The position numbers were made by a program, and so were the translations under genes. Positions 44,566-54,247 of a stretch of 64,000 bases of DNA are shown piece after piece. Positions within the stretch are counted from its first letter, which is position 1. Each line of letters begins with the position of its first letter. The stretch is from assembly GCA_963819695.1 (NCBI GenBank), contig CAWFXD010000001.1, positions 2,108,001 through 2,172,000 on the forward strand. The letters are read 5' to 3'. The notes under the pieces were generated by a model. That model was not told where the DNA came from and made no database searches. It saw only the letters and a program-made list of their open reading frames with translations. The DNA is from DASZIT01 sp963819695 (lineage in GTDB: Bacteria > Actinomycetota > Acidimicrobiia > Acidimicrobiales > RAAP-2).

Positions 44566-45485
44566 TGACCCAGACCGCAACCCCGGACTCCCGGACCGTC
44601 CCCCGCCGCACCGTGCGTACCCGGCGCATCGCCTTCGAGTATCCGACCACCGACCTGCCGCGTCACTACATGAACGGCGACCTGGTGATGAGCCACGTGG
44701 TCTCGGTTCTGTCGGCCCTCTTCCCCAACGGCGAGGACTTCTTCGTGCAATCGGTGCGTAATTACCGCGACCAGGTGGTGGATCCCGAGCTCAAGAAGCA
44801 GGTCGGCGGTTTCATCGGTCAGGAGGCGATCCATGGCCGCGAGCACCGAGCCTTCAACGACCGCCTCCATCAGCTCGGCTATCCCACCCGGCGCATCGAT
44901 CGGGGGGTGGGGATCCTGTTCAAAGGTCTGGGCGGCAAGGTGCTCTCGAAGCGGGTCCAGCTGGCCATCACCGCCGCCCTCGAGCACTACACCGCCACCC
45001 TGGCCGAGGTGCTGCTGAGCAGTCCGGAGGCCCGGGAGATGGTCTCGGTCGACGAGGTCCGCTCCCTGTTGCTGTGGCACGCGCTGGAGGAATCCGAGCA
45101 CAAGGCGGTGGCCTTCGACGTCTACCAAGAGGTGGTGGGCAGCCACGCCGTCCGGGTGCGGACCATGAACGTGGTGACCATTGCCTTCATCGCCGGAGTG
45201 GTGTTCGACACCTTCCTCTCGCTGCTGGGCGATGCCGCCACCCGGGACTTGAAGCGCCTGCGCAAGAGCCTGGGTGCCCTCCGCTATTCGCCGTTCACCC
45301 ACGTCGAGGTGTGGCGCCACCTCCGGGACTACAACCGGCGGGATTTCCATCCCGACGACCGGGACACCAGCCAACTGGTCGAGGAGTGGCGTTCAGCGCT
45401 GTTCGGAGCCGACGGCCGGCTGGCCGACAAGTTGAAGGGCCGTGGCGCCGAAGCCGAGGCGGAATCGGCGGTCGAACCATCCTGA
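44565..45485 (+). CDS. Metal-dependent hydrolase (PF10118-type, ferritin-like)
   Basis: The protein has 306 residues from ATG 44565, with AAGGAGATCACTG upstream. It matches the predicted metal-dependent hydrolases with a ferritin-like helical core: TTDLPRHYMNGDLVMSHVVS, LFPNGEDFFVQSVRNYRDQV, then VGGFIGQEAIHGREHRAFND (E..H metal ligands), AALEHYTATLAEVL and WHALEESEHKAVAFDVYQEV, giving more Glu/His ligands. This E-x-x-H pattern is characteristic. The biochemical role is not established; members are often linked to lipid or hydrocarbon metabolism in mycobacteria and gammaproteobacteria. It is co-transcribed with the monooxygenase and TetR, starting one base inside the TetR stop. A hairpin at 45512 ends the operon. 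Confidence 0.83.
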   Translation: MTQTATPDSRTVPRRTVRTRRIAFEYPTTDLPRHYMNGDLVMSHVVSVLSALFPNGEDFFVQSVRNYRDQVVDPELKKQVGGFIGQEAIHGREHRAFNDRLHQLGYPTRRIDRGVGILFKGLGGKVLSKRVQLAITAALEHYTATLAEVLLSSPEAREMVSVDEVRSLLLWHALEESEHKAVAFDVYQEVVGSHAVRVRTMNVVTIAFIAGVVFDTFLSLLGDAATRDLKRLRKSLGALRYSPFTHVEVWRHLRDYNRRDFHPDDRDTSQLVEEWRSALFGADGRLADKLKGRGAEAEAESAVEPS

Positions 45486-45511
45486 ACCCGGGCCGCTGAA
45501 CCCAAGACAGG

Positions 45512-45533
45512 GCCGGACTCCTCTTTGTCCGGC
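45512..45533. terminator. Bidirectional terminator hairpin
   Basis: Arms GCCGGAC (45512-45518) and GTCCGGC (45527-45533) flank the loop TCCTCTTT. It sits 26 bases after the hydrolase stop (plus) and three bases after the stop of the next gene (minus). Confidence 0.65.
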
Positions 45534-45535
45534 GA

Positions 45536-46078
45536 TCAGCGGTCAGGCCAATTGCGACCGATAAGCGGAAGCACGAACCACAGGGCAACAAATACTGCCA
45601 GCGTGAGTGCGGCGATCAGCGGAACGGCGATCCCCCGGTCCACGTAGCTAATGACCAGGAGGACGGACCCAGAGACGGCCAGGCCCACCGTCGCCAGCCC
45701 GGCGATAGCCATCGAGTTGGAAACCCGTGTCAATTGGAGCTTCCGGTGCTGTCGAAAGATCATGCGGTGATAGGCGACTGGCCCGGAGAACAAAGCAGTG
45801 GCAAGTGCGGCAAGCAGCAGATCGGCCACATACAGATCTTTCTGGAATCCGCTGAGCCGTTCAAAGTGAACTGCGAAGAACGGGAGCGACAATAGAAAAC
45901 CGAACAGAACCTGAACACCGAGCGCGCCGACCCTCAGCTCTTGCACGAGCTCCACTACGTTTCGGTCGTCCCGCTCCTCTTCGGTCTCATGGCGCCCGAA
46001 ATCGCCGGGCGACTCCTCACCAATGTCGTGGCTACGATCCAGGCGACGAAGTCTGCTTACTTCACGGTGCTCTGGCAC
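45536..46078 (-). CDS. Small membrane protein, DUF6328-like
   Basis: A protein of about 180 residues from GTG 46078. A charged N-terminus ends ETEEERDDRNVVELVQELRV, then GALGVQVLFGFLLSLPFFAV (TM1), YVADLLLAALATALFSGPVA (TM2, followed by YHRMIFRQHRKLQL), MAIAGLATVGLAVSGSVLLV (TM3) and IAALTLAVFVALWFVLPLI (TM4). The RNxxELxQELRV lead-in, LPF and PVAYHRxxFR blocks match a widespread actinobacterial family of unknown function, recalled as DUF6328. It is probably a stress-associated inner-membrane protein, though that is a guess. The frame extends further upstream into a less convincing sequence. The start is chosen at the GTG that gives MPEHREVSRL. Confidence 0.68.
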   Translation of the reverse strand: MPEHREVSRLRRLDRSHDIGEESPGDFGRHETEEERDDRNVVELVQELRVGALGVQVLFGFLLSLPFFAVHFERLSGFQKDLYVADLLLAALATALFSGPVAYHRMIFRQHRKLQLTRVSNSMAIAGLATVGLAVSGSVLLVISYVDRGIAVPLIAALTLAVFVALWFVLPLIGRNWPDR

Positions 46079-46100
46079 TGAGACCGGGCCTCGACGGGGA

Positions 46101-46326
46101 TCACGACTTCGACACGGTAGCCCGACCGCCTTTGCGACCGGCCTTCTTCTTCTGGGCAGTGGTTCCACCCTGGCTGGAATCACCGGCAGAGCCTGAAATT
46201 CTTCCCGCCCCGGCTCGAGGCGCCAGGCGAATTGGCGATTCTCGCCGCCCGCGACTTTGACATCCCCTTTTCCTTCAGGGCTTCATACTGGCGTTCGTTC
46301 TTGACGTTGGCGGTTCTCGACGGCAC
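46101..46326 (-). CDS. Small basic protein, DUF7218-like (one frameshift)
   Basis: GTG 46326, behind a strong GAGGAGGGG, gives MPSRTANVKNERQYEALKEK, then GMSKSRAARIANSPGASSRG. A one-base change near 46200 leads to GSAGDSSQGGTTAQKKKAGR and an end of KGGRATVSKS before the stop at 46101-46103. The total is about 74 residues. The block NERQYEALKEKGMSKSRAARIAN is highly characteristic of small basic proteins often labelled 'plasmid stabilization protein' or DUF7218 in actinobacteria. The function is unknown, and the basic C-terminus might contact nucleic acid. It is followed by the DUF6328-like gene, 22 bases on. Confidence 0.7.
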
Positions 46327-46442
46327 GGCCCCTCCTCGTCTGGGTTCGCTCGATTCTCCAACGTGCATTCCCTACCCACCCATCGCCTTGTCTACACAGA
46401 CGACTCGGTAAACCGCACCAGCCACGACGACCTTCTTGGCAT

Positions 46443-47585
46443 TCAGGCAACACGATACGGCTCGGCGTCGGCACTTTTCAAGTGGTATCCGTGCCCAGGT
46501 GAGCCGAGGTCGGGGACGAGTCTGCCTTCCACTGCAACGGGCACTCCGTCGAACAGCAAATGCTCGAGCCGGGAGTGGTCATGGAAGTACTCGACGTGCC
46601 GGAGGTTCGGCACCGCCCCGCCGACCTGGGCGTGGAGAGCCGGAGCACAGTGGGCAGAGACCTCAAGCCCATTGGCTCCGGCGATGGCGGCAGCTCGCAA
46701 CCAAGAGGTGAAACCGCCGCAGCGGGTGACATCGATTTGAAGGCAGTCGACCGCTTCGGCCGCGATCATGCGGGCGAAGTAAGACTCGTCATAGCCGTAT
46801 TCGCCGGCCGCCACGTCCTGGCTCACCTGGTCGCGCACTTCGTGCAGCCCGGAGAGGTTGTCCGAGCTGACGGGCTCCTCGAACCAGGTGACCCCGAAGT
46901 TCGAAGCCACGCGCTGGCCAATCCGGATGGCCTGCTTCACGGAGTAGGCGCCGTTGGCGTCCACGAACACCTCGACATCGTCGCCAACGACCTGCCGGGT
47001 GAAGGCGATCCGCGCGCGATCGCGGGCGGGCTGGCGGCCCCACGACTCGCCGATCTTGATCTTCACCTTGTCGATCCCGAGCTCGTCGACCCACTGCTCC
47101 AGCTGGGCGCGAGTGGTCGCCTCCGAGTAGGTGGTGAAGCCGCCGCTCCCGTAAACCGGTACCCCGTCCCGGCAGCGCCCGAATAGGGAGGCCAGCGGCA
47201 GGTCCAACAGCCGGGCCTTCAGATCCCACAAGGCGATATCGGCCGCCGAAATGGCACAACTGACCAGTCCCGGCCGGCCGAGGTTCCGGCACGCCCGCAC
47301 CATCGCTTCGGTGATGCCGGGCACGTCCATTGGATTGGCGCCGATCATCACCTCGGCCAGCTCATCGGTCGCCACCTCCCGGCAGCCGGTTCCGGCGTAG
47401 GTCCAGCCGGTCCCGGTATGCCCTCCGCACACCACCTCGACCAGCACCATGGTGGTCGACGACCATCGGAGAGTGCCATCCGCCTCGGGTTGGTCGGTGG
47501 GCACCCGGTAGACCCGACAGTCGACCGACGAGATCCCTCCACAGCTGCCCCTTGCCGGTGAGGGCGGTGGTATCGATTCGGTCAC
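46443..47585 (-). CDS. Enolase-superfamily (mandelate racemase/muconate lactonizing-like) enzyme
   Basis: The 380-residue protein starts at GTG 47585, overlapping the GH15 TGA (GTGA). It has the capping N-domain (VYRVPTDQPEADGTLRWSST), SAADIALWDLKARLLDLPLA, then the barrel: VDELGIDKVKIKIGESWGRQ (KxK catalytic bases), VFVDANGAYSVKQAIRIGQR (first metal ligand, Asp), WFEEPVSS (Glu), VAAGEYGYDESYF (Glu), LQIDVTRCGGFT and LEVSAHCAPALHAQVGGAVP, with a His in the position used by sugar-acid dehydratases. The second KxK Lys and the C-terminal His suggest an acid-sugar dehydratase such as a gluconate- or galactonate-type enzyme. It is coupled to a glycosidase and faces a sugar-oxidation operon, which supports that reading. 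Confidence 0.82.
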   Translation of the reverse strand: MTESIPPPSPARGSCGGISSVDCRVYRVPTDQPEADGTLRWSSTTMVLVEVVCGGHTGTGWTYAGTGCREVATDELAEVMIGANPMDVPGITEAMVRACRNLGRPGLVSCAISAADIALWDLKARLLDLPLASLFGRCRDGVPVYGSGGFTTYSEATTRAQLEQWVDELGIDKVKIKIGESWGRQPARDRARIAFTRQVVGDDVEVFVDANGAYSVKQAIRIGQRVASNFGVTWFEEPVSSDNLSGLHEVRDQVSQDVAAGEYGYDESYFARMIAAEAVDCLQIDVTRCGGFTSWLRAAAIAGANGLEVSAHCAPALHAQVGGAVPNLRHVEYFHDHSRLEHLLFDGVPVAVEGRLVPDLGSPGHGYHLKSADAEPYRVA

Positions 47586-49376
47586 GGCTTGCCCTGCGCG
47601 GCGGCAGCTTCGATGAGCAGGGCGTGCACGAAGGCTTGCGGCAAGTTGCCACGGAGCTGGTGCTGGACGACGTCGAACTCCTCGGCCAAGAGTCCGGGCG
47701 TTCCCGACGAGGAGCGGGCTCGCTCGAACCAACGCACCCCGTCGGTTATTTCTCCGACATCGAAGCAGGCAAGCGCCAACCAGAAGTTACAGATCAGGAA
47801 CGAGCCTTCGGCGTCGCCGAGCGGACCATCGCCGTCGCGGTAGCGGTAAACGTAGCCGTCCTCGGTCAGCTCCTCGATCACCGCCCGCCGGGTCGCTTGG
47901 CTGCGGGGGTCCTCGGCGGGGACGGCGCCCCGGATCTGCGCCAACAGGAGCGAGGCGTCCACCCGATCGTCATCGGGAGCCCGCTGCCAGCGACCGGAGG
48001 GGTGAACGCTGTCGGCAGCCACCTGGGCGGCGATGGCGTCGGCGAGCACCAGGTATCTGGCCGACCACTCCGGCGCGGCGCCGGCCTCGCACAGCGCCCG
48101 CAGGCCGGCCACGCATATGAGGCGGCTCTGCGCCCATCGGTTGGGATCGAGCTCCCAGATGCCGGCATCCGGCTCCCGCCATCGCCTGGCGATGGCATCG
48201 GCGGCGATCCCGGCCGCTTCCCAGCCTTCGGCATCGAGCCGCTCGTGCGAGTGGGCCACGGCAAACAGCAGCAACGCCTCCCCGAAGACATCCAGCTGGA
48301 ACTGGTCGGCGACCCGGTTCCCGACGATGTCGTGCCCGCCGGGATAGCCTGGAAGATCGAGCGCCTTCACCTCGGGAACCGGTCTGCCATCGGCGAGATA
48401 GGCCGGCGACAGCTGATCACCGTCGGCAGACAGCCGAGCCGTGACCCAGCGCACCGCGTCGTCGAGCATGGCTTCGCCCCCGCGGATCGAAGCCCCGGCT
48501 CGACCGATGTAGCAGGTGTCGCGCACCCAGACATAGCGGTAGTCGTAGTTTCGGTTTCCTTCCGCCCTTTCGGGCAACGACGTCGTGACCGCCGCGACAG
48601 TGCCTCCCTCGGGGCTCGTCAACCCGCGCAACACCGCGTAGGAGCGACGGACGTCGCGGGCGGCGACCACCTCCCCAAAGTCACGGACGCAGGCTCGCCA
48701 CGTCGCTTCGGTCAGTCGCCAGGATGCATCAGGGTCCGGCTCGACCAGATCGGTCGAGCCCCCGTTTCCGGAACCGAGCAACTCGAGAACGAAATCGCGA
48801 GGATGGCCCGGCTGGAGGTCGAAGGTAAGCCCAAGTCGGCCGTCGGCTTCGACTCGCACCGACTCGGCGTCTGGTCCGCCCCACCAGCGAGCCACGATGT
48901 CGGATGCCCGCGACTCCCAACACCCATCGATCCGGCGCCACCGACCTAGCGACTGCCGCCCGTAATCCCTTCGGGCGTCGAGTTCGATTCTCATAACACC
49001 CGGAGTGTCGAGGGCTCGCACCTGACGCAGGAGGATCGCCCGGTCGGCCTGCCCCGGATAGACACAGCGCGTCACGGGATTCGAAGATCCCTTTGTCGGT
49101 GACCCAGCGACTGTGCCAGATGAGCGAGCCGTTTTCGTAGTAGCCACCCCAGACCCATCGCCCCTCGGGGTGGATCAAATAGTGGCCACCGGCCCCGATC
49201 AGCGAGGCAAAGACGGCGGGGTCCGCCCAGCCGGGAAAACACAACCAGGTGCATGCTCCTCGCGGATCAACCAGGACGCCTCGATGGCCATCGGCCAGTA
49301 ACGCATAGTCCCGGAGGACGAAGGGCGCCGGGTTGCCACCCCTACCACCGCCGCCCGATCTTGAAGCGCGCGCCAT
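47582..49376 (-). CDS. Glycoside hydrolase family 15 (glucoamylase/trehalase-like), one frameshift
   Basis: ATG 49376 gives an N-terminal part, FVLRDYALLADGHRGVLVDP and RGACTWLCFPGWADPAVFAS, the GH15 beta-sandwich start. Near 49068 the frame changes. The rest contains AILLRQVRALDTPGVMRIEL, GLTSPEGGTVAAVTTSLPER and NRNYDYRYVWVRDTCYIGRA, the classic GH15 NYDYRYxWxRD motif. It ends with EPDAGIWELDPNRWAQSRLI and DGDGPLGDAEGSFLICNFWL, where the two catalytic Glu candidates lie. The total of about 597 residues is normal. Bacterial GH15 enzymes with this architecture include trehalases and glucoamylases. With no signal peptide it is probably cytosolic, which fits trehalose or oligosaccharide turnover. 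It is coupled to the enolase-superfamily gene. Confidence 0.87.
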
Positions 49377-49572
49377 CTCGCCATCTGTACCCCGGGGGGC
49401 CCGGATGAAAACGAGATGAACTTCCGTTACGTCCTCATCGGTTGCGGGTATGAAGGAGGCGAACAGGACGGGATGGTGACGGGCCACAATTTCGGACCCG
49501 GCTCTCTTCGGACGACACGATTCCTACGGGAAGGCAGATCCGGCCTCCGGTGGGATGCACGAAAGGAGACCA

Positions 49573-51334
49573 ATGGCGAAGATCGCTGCCGAGGCATTGA
49601 TCGAGCGCCTCATCGACTGGGGAGTCGACACCATCTTCGGCCTCCCCGGCGACGGAATAAACGGGATCATGGAGGGGCTGCGCCGCCACCGGGACCGGAT
49701 CCGCTTCGTCCTCGTCCACCACGAGGAGGCGGCCGCCTTCATGGCGACCGGCTACGCCAAGTCGACCGGCGGCTCGGCGTCTGCCTGGCGACCTCGGGTC
49801 CCGGCGCGATCCACCTCTTGAACGGCCTCTACGACGCCAAGCTCGACCACGTGCCGGTGCTGGCCATCACCGGAATGCAGGAGTCCCAGATGCTCGGCAC
49901 CGGCTACCAGCAGGAGGTGGCGCTCGAGAGGCTCTACATGGACGTGGCCGAGTACAACCAGATGATCCACGTACCGGCCCAGGTGCCGACCCTCGTCGAC
50001 CTGGCCATCCGCCACGCCCTCGCCCGCCGCACCGTCTCGCACCTGACGATGCCGACCGACGTCCAGATCGCCGACGCCGGCGCCCAGCCCTACGCGGCGC
50101 CCGGCTCCAGCCGTCATCAAGCCCACCGCGCCCGATCTTCCTGCCCGCCTCCGGCGCTCCCCGACCCGAGCTGACGTCGCGGCCGCGGCCGAGGTCCTCA
50201 ACGCAGGGCACAAGGTGGTCATGCTGGTCGGGCGCGGGTGCACTGGGTGCCCGCGACGAGGTCCTGGCGGCCGCCGAGCTCCTGGCCAGCCCGATCGTGA
50301 AGACCCTCCCGGGCAAGGCGGTCGTCCCCGACGACCATCCCCTGACCATCGGCGGCATCGGGCTGCTCGGCACCGCACCCGCCGAGGAAGCGATGGAATC
50401 CTGCGACACCCTCTTCATGGTCGGCACCAACTTCCCCTACACCAAGTACCTACCCGAGCCCGGGAAGTGCAAGGTCGTCCAGATCGAGGCCGACCCGATC
50501 CGGGCCGGCAACCGGCATAGCCACCGACGTGCCAATGATCGGTGACGCCAAGGAGATCGCTCGCCGCGCTCGCCCCCCACCTCGACGCAAGACACGATCG
50601 GGGCTTCCTCGCGACGGCCCAGAAGGGCATGGCCAGTGGCGCAAGCGGATGGGGGCGCTCGAGTCGATCACGCCGACCCGATCCAGCCCCAACACCTGAT
50701 GGCGGTGATCGATCGCCTCGCCGCCGACGACGCCATCCTGACCTCGGACTCGGGAACCATCGCGACCTGGGCGGCCCGGCACTTCGAGATCCGCGGCGGC
50801 CGGGAGTTCTACCTGTCGGGCAACCTGGCCACTATGGCGCCCGGACTGCCGTACACGATCGCCAACCAGTCGCCCACCCCGGCCGTCAGTGCATCGCCTT
50901 CGTGGGCGACGGCGGCTTCGCCATGTTGATGGCCGAGTTCGCCACCGCCTGCCGCTACGAGCTGCCGATCAAGGTGATCATCAACAACAACGCCTCGCTG
51001 GGCCAGATCCTGTGGGAGCAGATGGTGCTCGGCTATCCCGGAGTTCGGGGTCCGCTTCGAGCAGCGAGTCGACTTCGCCCCGTGGGCCGAAGCCTGCGGA
51101 GGTCGGGGCATACGGGTCGACAAGGCCGACGAGCTCGAGGCCGCGCATCGCCGAGGCGCTCGCCCATCCCGGGCCGGCGCTGGTCGACGTCACGGTCAAC
51201 CCCGACGAGCCGCCGATGCCCGGCAAGGTCACCTACGAGCAGGCAAAGGGCTTCCTGAAGTCCTTCCTCGCCGGCCAGCCCCGCAAGGCTCGATCGCCAC
51301 GCACCCTGTTCCGGGACAAGATGGTCGGAGCTGA
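49573..51334 (+). pseudogene. Thiamine-pyrophosphate enzyme, pyruvate oxidase/acetolactate synthase-like (many frameshifts)
   Basis: ATG 49573 with AAAGGAGACC starts MAKIAAEALIERLIDWGVDT, IFGLPGDGINGIMEGLRRHR and HHEEAAAFMATGYAK, with the catalytic Glu. In successive frames follow LATSGPGAIHLLNGLYDAKL, DHVPVLAITGMQES, then the middle domain (LPGKAVVPDDHPLTIGGIGL) and the TPP motif GDGGFAMLMAEFATACRYEL through NNNASLGQILWEQMVLGYP. The end has HPGPALVDVTVNPDEPPMPG. Frame changes occur near 49775, 50105, 50245, 50515, 50640, 50885, 51045 and 51145, yet every domain is present and conserved, which points to sequence errors. The stop at 51332-51334 is a best guess. PoxB-like enzymes decarboxylate pyruvate to acetate, but in this operon a sugar-derived 2-keto acid is possible. 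Confidence 0.82.
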
Positions 51335-51339
51335 CGGTC

Positions 51340-51815
51340 ATGAGCTCGCCGGTCGCATCCACCGCGCCGATCCGTCGAGCGACCGTGGTCGGGAATCGAC
51401 CGGCTCGTCGGCGATATCCGTCACGGCCGGTTCGAGCGTCGTTGTCGGGTCTGACGGCAGTCGGCGCCCTGGTCACCGGGATCGAGATCTGGCTCGAGCA
51501 CGACCGGGCCAGCTTCGGCAACAAGATGATGTGGCTGCCCGTCGTGCTCACCCCGGCGGTCGTCTGCGGCCGGGGTGGCCGGCATCTTCTCCCGTCGGGT
51601 TGCCAAGACCGTGCTCCCGCTGGTGTCGACGGTGGTGGTGATCAACAGCCTGCAGGGTCAGTATCTCCACCTCCGTGGGATCGCCCAACGGCCCGGGCGG
51701 ATTCGCCTTGGCCCGCTACAACATGGAGATGGGCCCGCCGACCTTCGCGCCGCTGCTGTTCGGCCTGGTCGGTGGCATGGGACTGTTGGCCGCCATCCTG
51801 CGGCGGGAGCGCTGA
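51340..51815 (+). CDS. Small membrane protein in the oxidation operon (frameshifted)
   Basis: ATG 51340 opens a frame whose first part is doubtful. An alternative frame reads ERPWSGIDRLVGDIRHGRFE, and the two probably alternate through indels. The core is clear: LSGLTAVGALVTGIEIWLEH, FGNKMMWLPVVLTPAVV, RRVAKTVLPLVSTVVVINSL and PPTFAPLLFGLVGGMGLLAA, with an end of ILRRER at TGA 51813-51815. Three or four membrane segments are predicted in about 157 residues. I do not recognise a named family. It starts just after the TPP enzyme and its stop overlaps the next start by one base. It may anchor or pass electrons from the dehydrogenase that follows. Confidence 0.55.
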
Positions 51816-52620
51816 TGGCGAAGGCTCCCCGAGGTCGACCCGCGGCCACCACGCCGGGGACGGCAGAGCCGCGATTCCCCGGCTACGACGTCACCGGGCA
51901 GAGTCAGACCTGGGACGAAGCCACCCGGGTGGTGGTCCTCGGCCGGCTCGGGCCGCGCCCCCGTTGCGCTTCTTCTCGGCCGACCAGGAGCCGACTGCCC
52001 GCGCCCTGGTCGATCGACTCCTGGCCCAGGACGACGAGCCTCGGGTGCCGGTGATCGAAATGATCGACCAGCGCCTCCTCGAACAGCCGCGGCGACGGGT
52101 ACCGTATGAGGACATGCCCGAGGACTGGGAGGCCTGGCCGCGCTCGATCGAGATGCTCGACGACGACGCCCATGCCTCGTTCGGACGCTCGTTTTCGGAG
52201 CTCGGAGTCCGCGATCAGATGCAGCTGGTCGAAAAGATCCGCTGCCTCGACGGCGACTGGCACGGACTTCCCGCCAATCATCTCTTCAAGCTCTGGATGC
52301 GCTACGCCTGTGATGCCTACTACTCGCATCCCTGGGCATGGAACGAGATCGGTTTCGGGGGTCCGGCGTATCCGCGGGGGTACAAGAACCTCGGCCTCGG
52401 CAAACGCGAGCCCTGGGAGGTACAGGAGCGGGATGCTTCAGACCCGGTGCCGTGGGCGGAACGGGTCGAACAGGCGCGAGCCGAGCACGTCGACGCTCCC
52501 GACACCGATCGACCCAGGCGTCGGGGTCCGGTCGACGGCGATGCCACGCCATCGCGGAGACCGCCGCCAGCGGCAACGGCAGCCGCACCACCGGTATCGA
52601 CACGCCCGCCTCCACCATGA
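51815..52620 (+). CDS. Gluconate 2-dehydrogenase subunit 3-like protein (one frameshift near 51955)
   Basis: ATG 51815 gives MAKAPRGRPAATTPGTAEPR, then FPGYDVTGQSQTWDEATRVV. After a change near 51955 the frame reads LRFFSADQEPTARALVDRLL, VPVIEMIDQRLLEQPRRRVP, DGDWHGLPANHLFKLWMRYA and SHPWAWNEIGFGGPAYPRGY. This is the pattern of the small gamma (hitch-hiker) subunit of FAD sugar dehydrogenases (gluconate_2-dh3). Such subunits are needed to fold and export the GMC-type catalytic subunit, here the very next gene (ATGA overlap). No twin-arginine signal is evident, so the complex may remain in the cytoplasm. The proline/arginine-rich C-terminus is unusual. Confidence 0.8.
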
Positions 52621-54247
52621 GCCGGGTGCGACAGCGCAACGAATCAGCCTGGTTGTTGCCCAATGACGGCACGCGGACCAACCACCGACTGCGTGACGAG
52701 ATGCGACGGTTCGACCCCAGTGACGAGGTCGACCTGGTCGTGGTCGGATGCGGGGCCGGCGGCGGGGTTCTGACTCAACGTCTGGCCCGAAAGGGATGGA
52801 AGGTGGTGGCCTTCGATGCCGGTCCCTTCTGGGATCCGGACCGCGATTGGGTGAGCGACGAGTCAGGATCGCATCACCTCTACTGGACCGAGCCCCGGGT
52901 CATCTCCGGCTCGGACCCGGTCGCCCTTGGGCTCGAACAACTCGGGACGGGGTGTCGGCGGCTCCATGATCCACTACGCGGGTTATACACCCCGATTCCA
53001 CCCGTCCGACTTCGCCACCGCGTCAAACGACGGGGTGGGGGCCGATTGGCCGATCCGCTACGGACGACTTGCGTCCCTATTACCGGGACTTGGAAGAGGA
53101 GCTGCCCGTGGCGGGACAGGACTGGCCCTGGGGCGAGCCACACCGTTACCCGCAGTCGCCCCATCCCATCGGAGGCAACGGGATGGCCTTCGTGAGGGGT
53201 TGCAAGAACCTCGGCATCGATGTGCGCATCGGTCCGGTCGCCATCAGCAACGGGCGCTTCGGCAATCGACCGCATTGTATCTACCGCGGGTTCTGCATAC
53301 AGGGCTGCAAGGTCAACGCCAAAGCGTCTCCGCTCATCACCCATATTCCCGACGCCCTTTCTTGCGGAGCCGAGATCCGGGCTGATTCGATGGTGCGCGG
53401 CGTCGAGATCGACGCCGGAGGTCGGGCTCGAGGGGTGACGTACGTCCACGGCGGCATCGAGTACCACCAACGCGCCCGGGTGGTTGCCATCGCCGGATAT
53501 TCGATCGAAACGCCGCGGTTGCTGCTCAACTCGGCCAGCCGACGGTTTCCCCACGGTTTGTGCAACGACTTCGACCAGGTGGGCCGGTACGTGATGGTCC
53601 AGGGTGCCACCCAGACGGCGGGTCGGTACGACGAAGAGGTCCGCGCCTACAAGGCTCCGCCGCCCGAGGCCTCGAGCGAGGCGTTCTACGAGACCGATAT
53701 ATGCAAGGACTACCGCCGTGGCTTCTCTCTCCAGTGCGTCTCCCCGATGCCCATCGTGTTCGCCGAGCACGTGGGCGCCGAGGGCCACTGGGGCGCCACC
53801 CTCCGCGAGTACATGCGCGACTTCGTGCATTGGGCGACCTTCGGTGCACTGTGTGAATTCCTCCCCCAGGATCGGAACCGTGTCACCCTGGCCGACGAGG
53901 TCGACCGCCATGGGATTCCAGTGGCCAACCTGTCCTACTCGCTTTGCGACAATGACCGCTCCCTGATGCGAGCGGCATCGGCGGTGATGGCCGAGATGCA
54001 TGACTCGACGGGCGCCGCTGAGACGATCACCATCGACCGCTTCGCCCACTTGGTCGGAGGATGCCGAATGGCCGAGGGCCCGGTCGATGGCGTTGTCGAC
54101 GCCGATCTGCGGACTTTCGCGGTTCCCAACCTCTTCATCACCGACGGCAGCGTGCTCCCAACCCAAGGCAGCGCCAACCCGGCGCTGACCATCATGGCCC
54201 TGGCCGCCAAGGCGGCTGACTACCTCGACGCGGGCAATCGAGGGTGA
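52617..54247 (+). CDS. GMC-family FAD oxidoreductase (sugar/alcohol dehydrogenase subunit), two frameshifts
   Basis: ATG 52617 starts with RFDPSDEVDLVVVGCGAGGG, the FAD GxGxxG, and LARKGWKVVAFDAGPFWDPD. It changes frame near 52930 (GVGGSMIHYAGYTPRFHPSD) and near 53060, then stays open: YYRDLEEELPVAGQDWPWGE, RGFCIQGCKVNAKASPLITH, with the CxxxC-rich patch seen in gluconate-type dehydrogenases, GYSIETPRLLLNSASRRFPH and the C-terminal NLFITDGSVLPTQGSANPAL with TIMALAAKAADYL. VGGCRMAEGP and NPALT occupy the catalytic His/Asn region. The total is about 543 residues. With the subunit-3 protein upstream it should oxidise a polyol or sugar acid. The stop overlaps the SDR start (GTGA). Confidence 0.87.
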
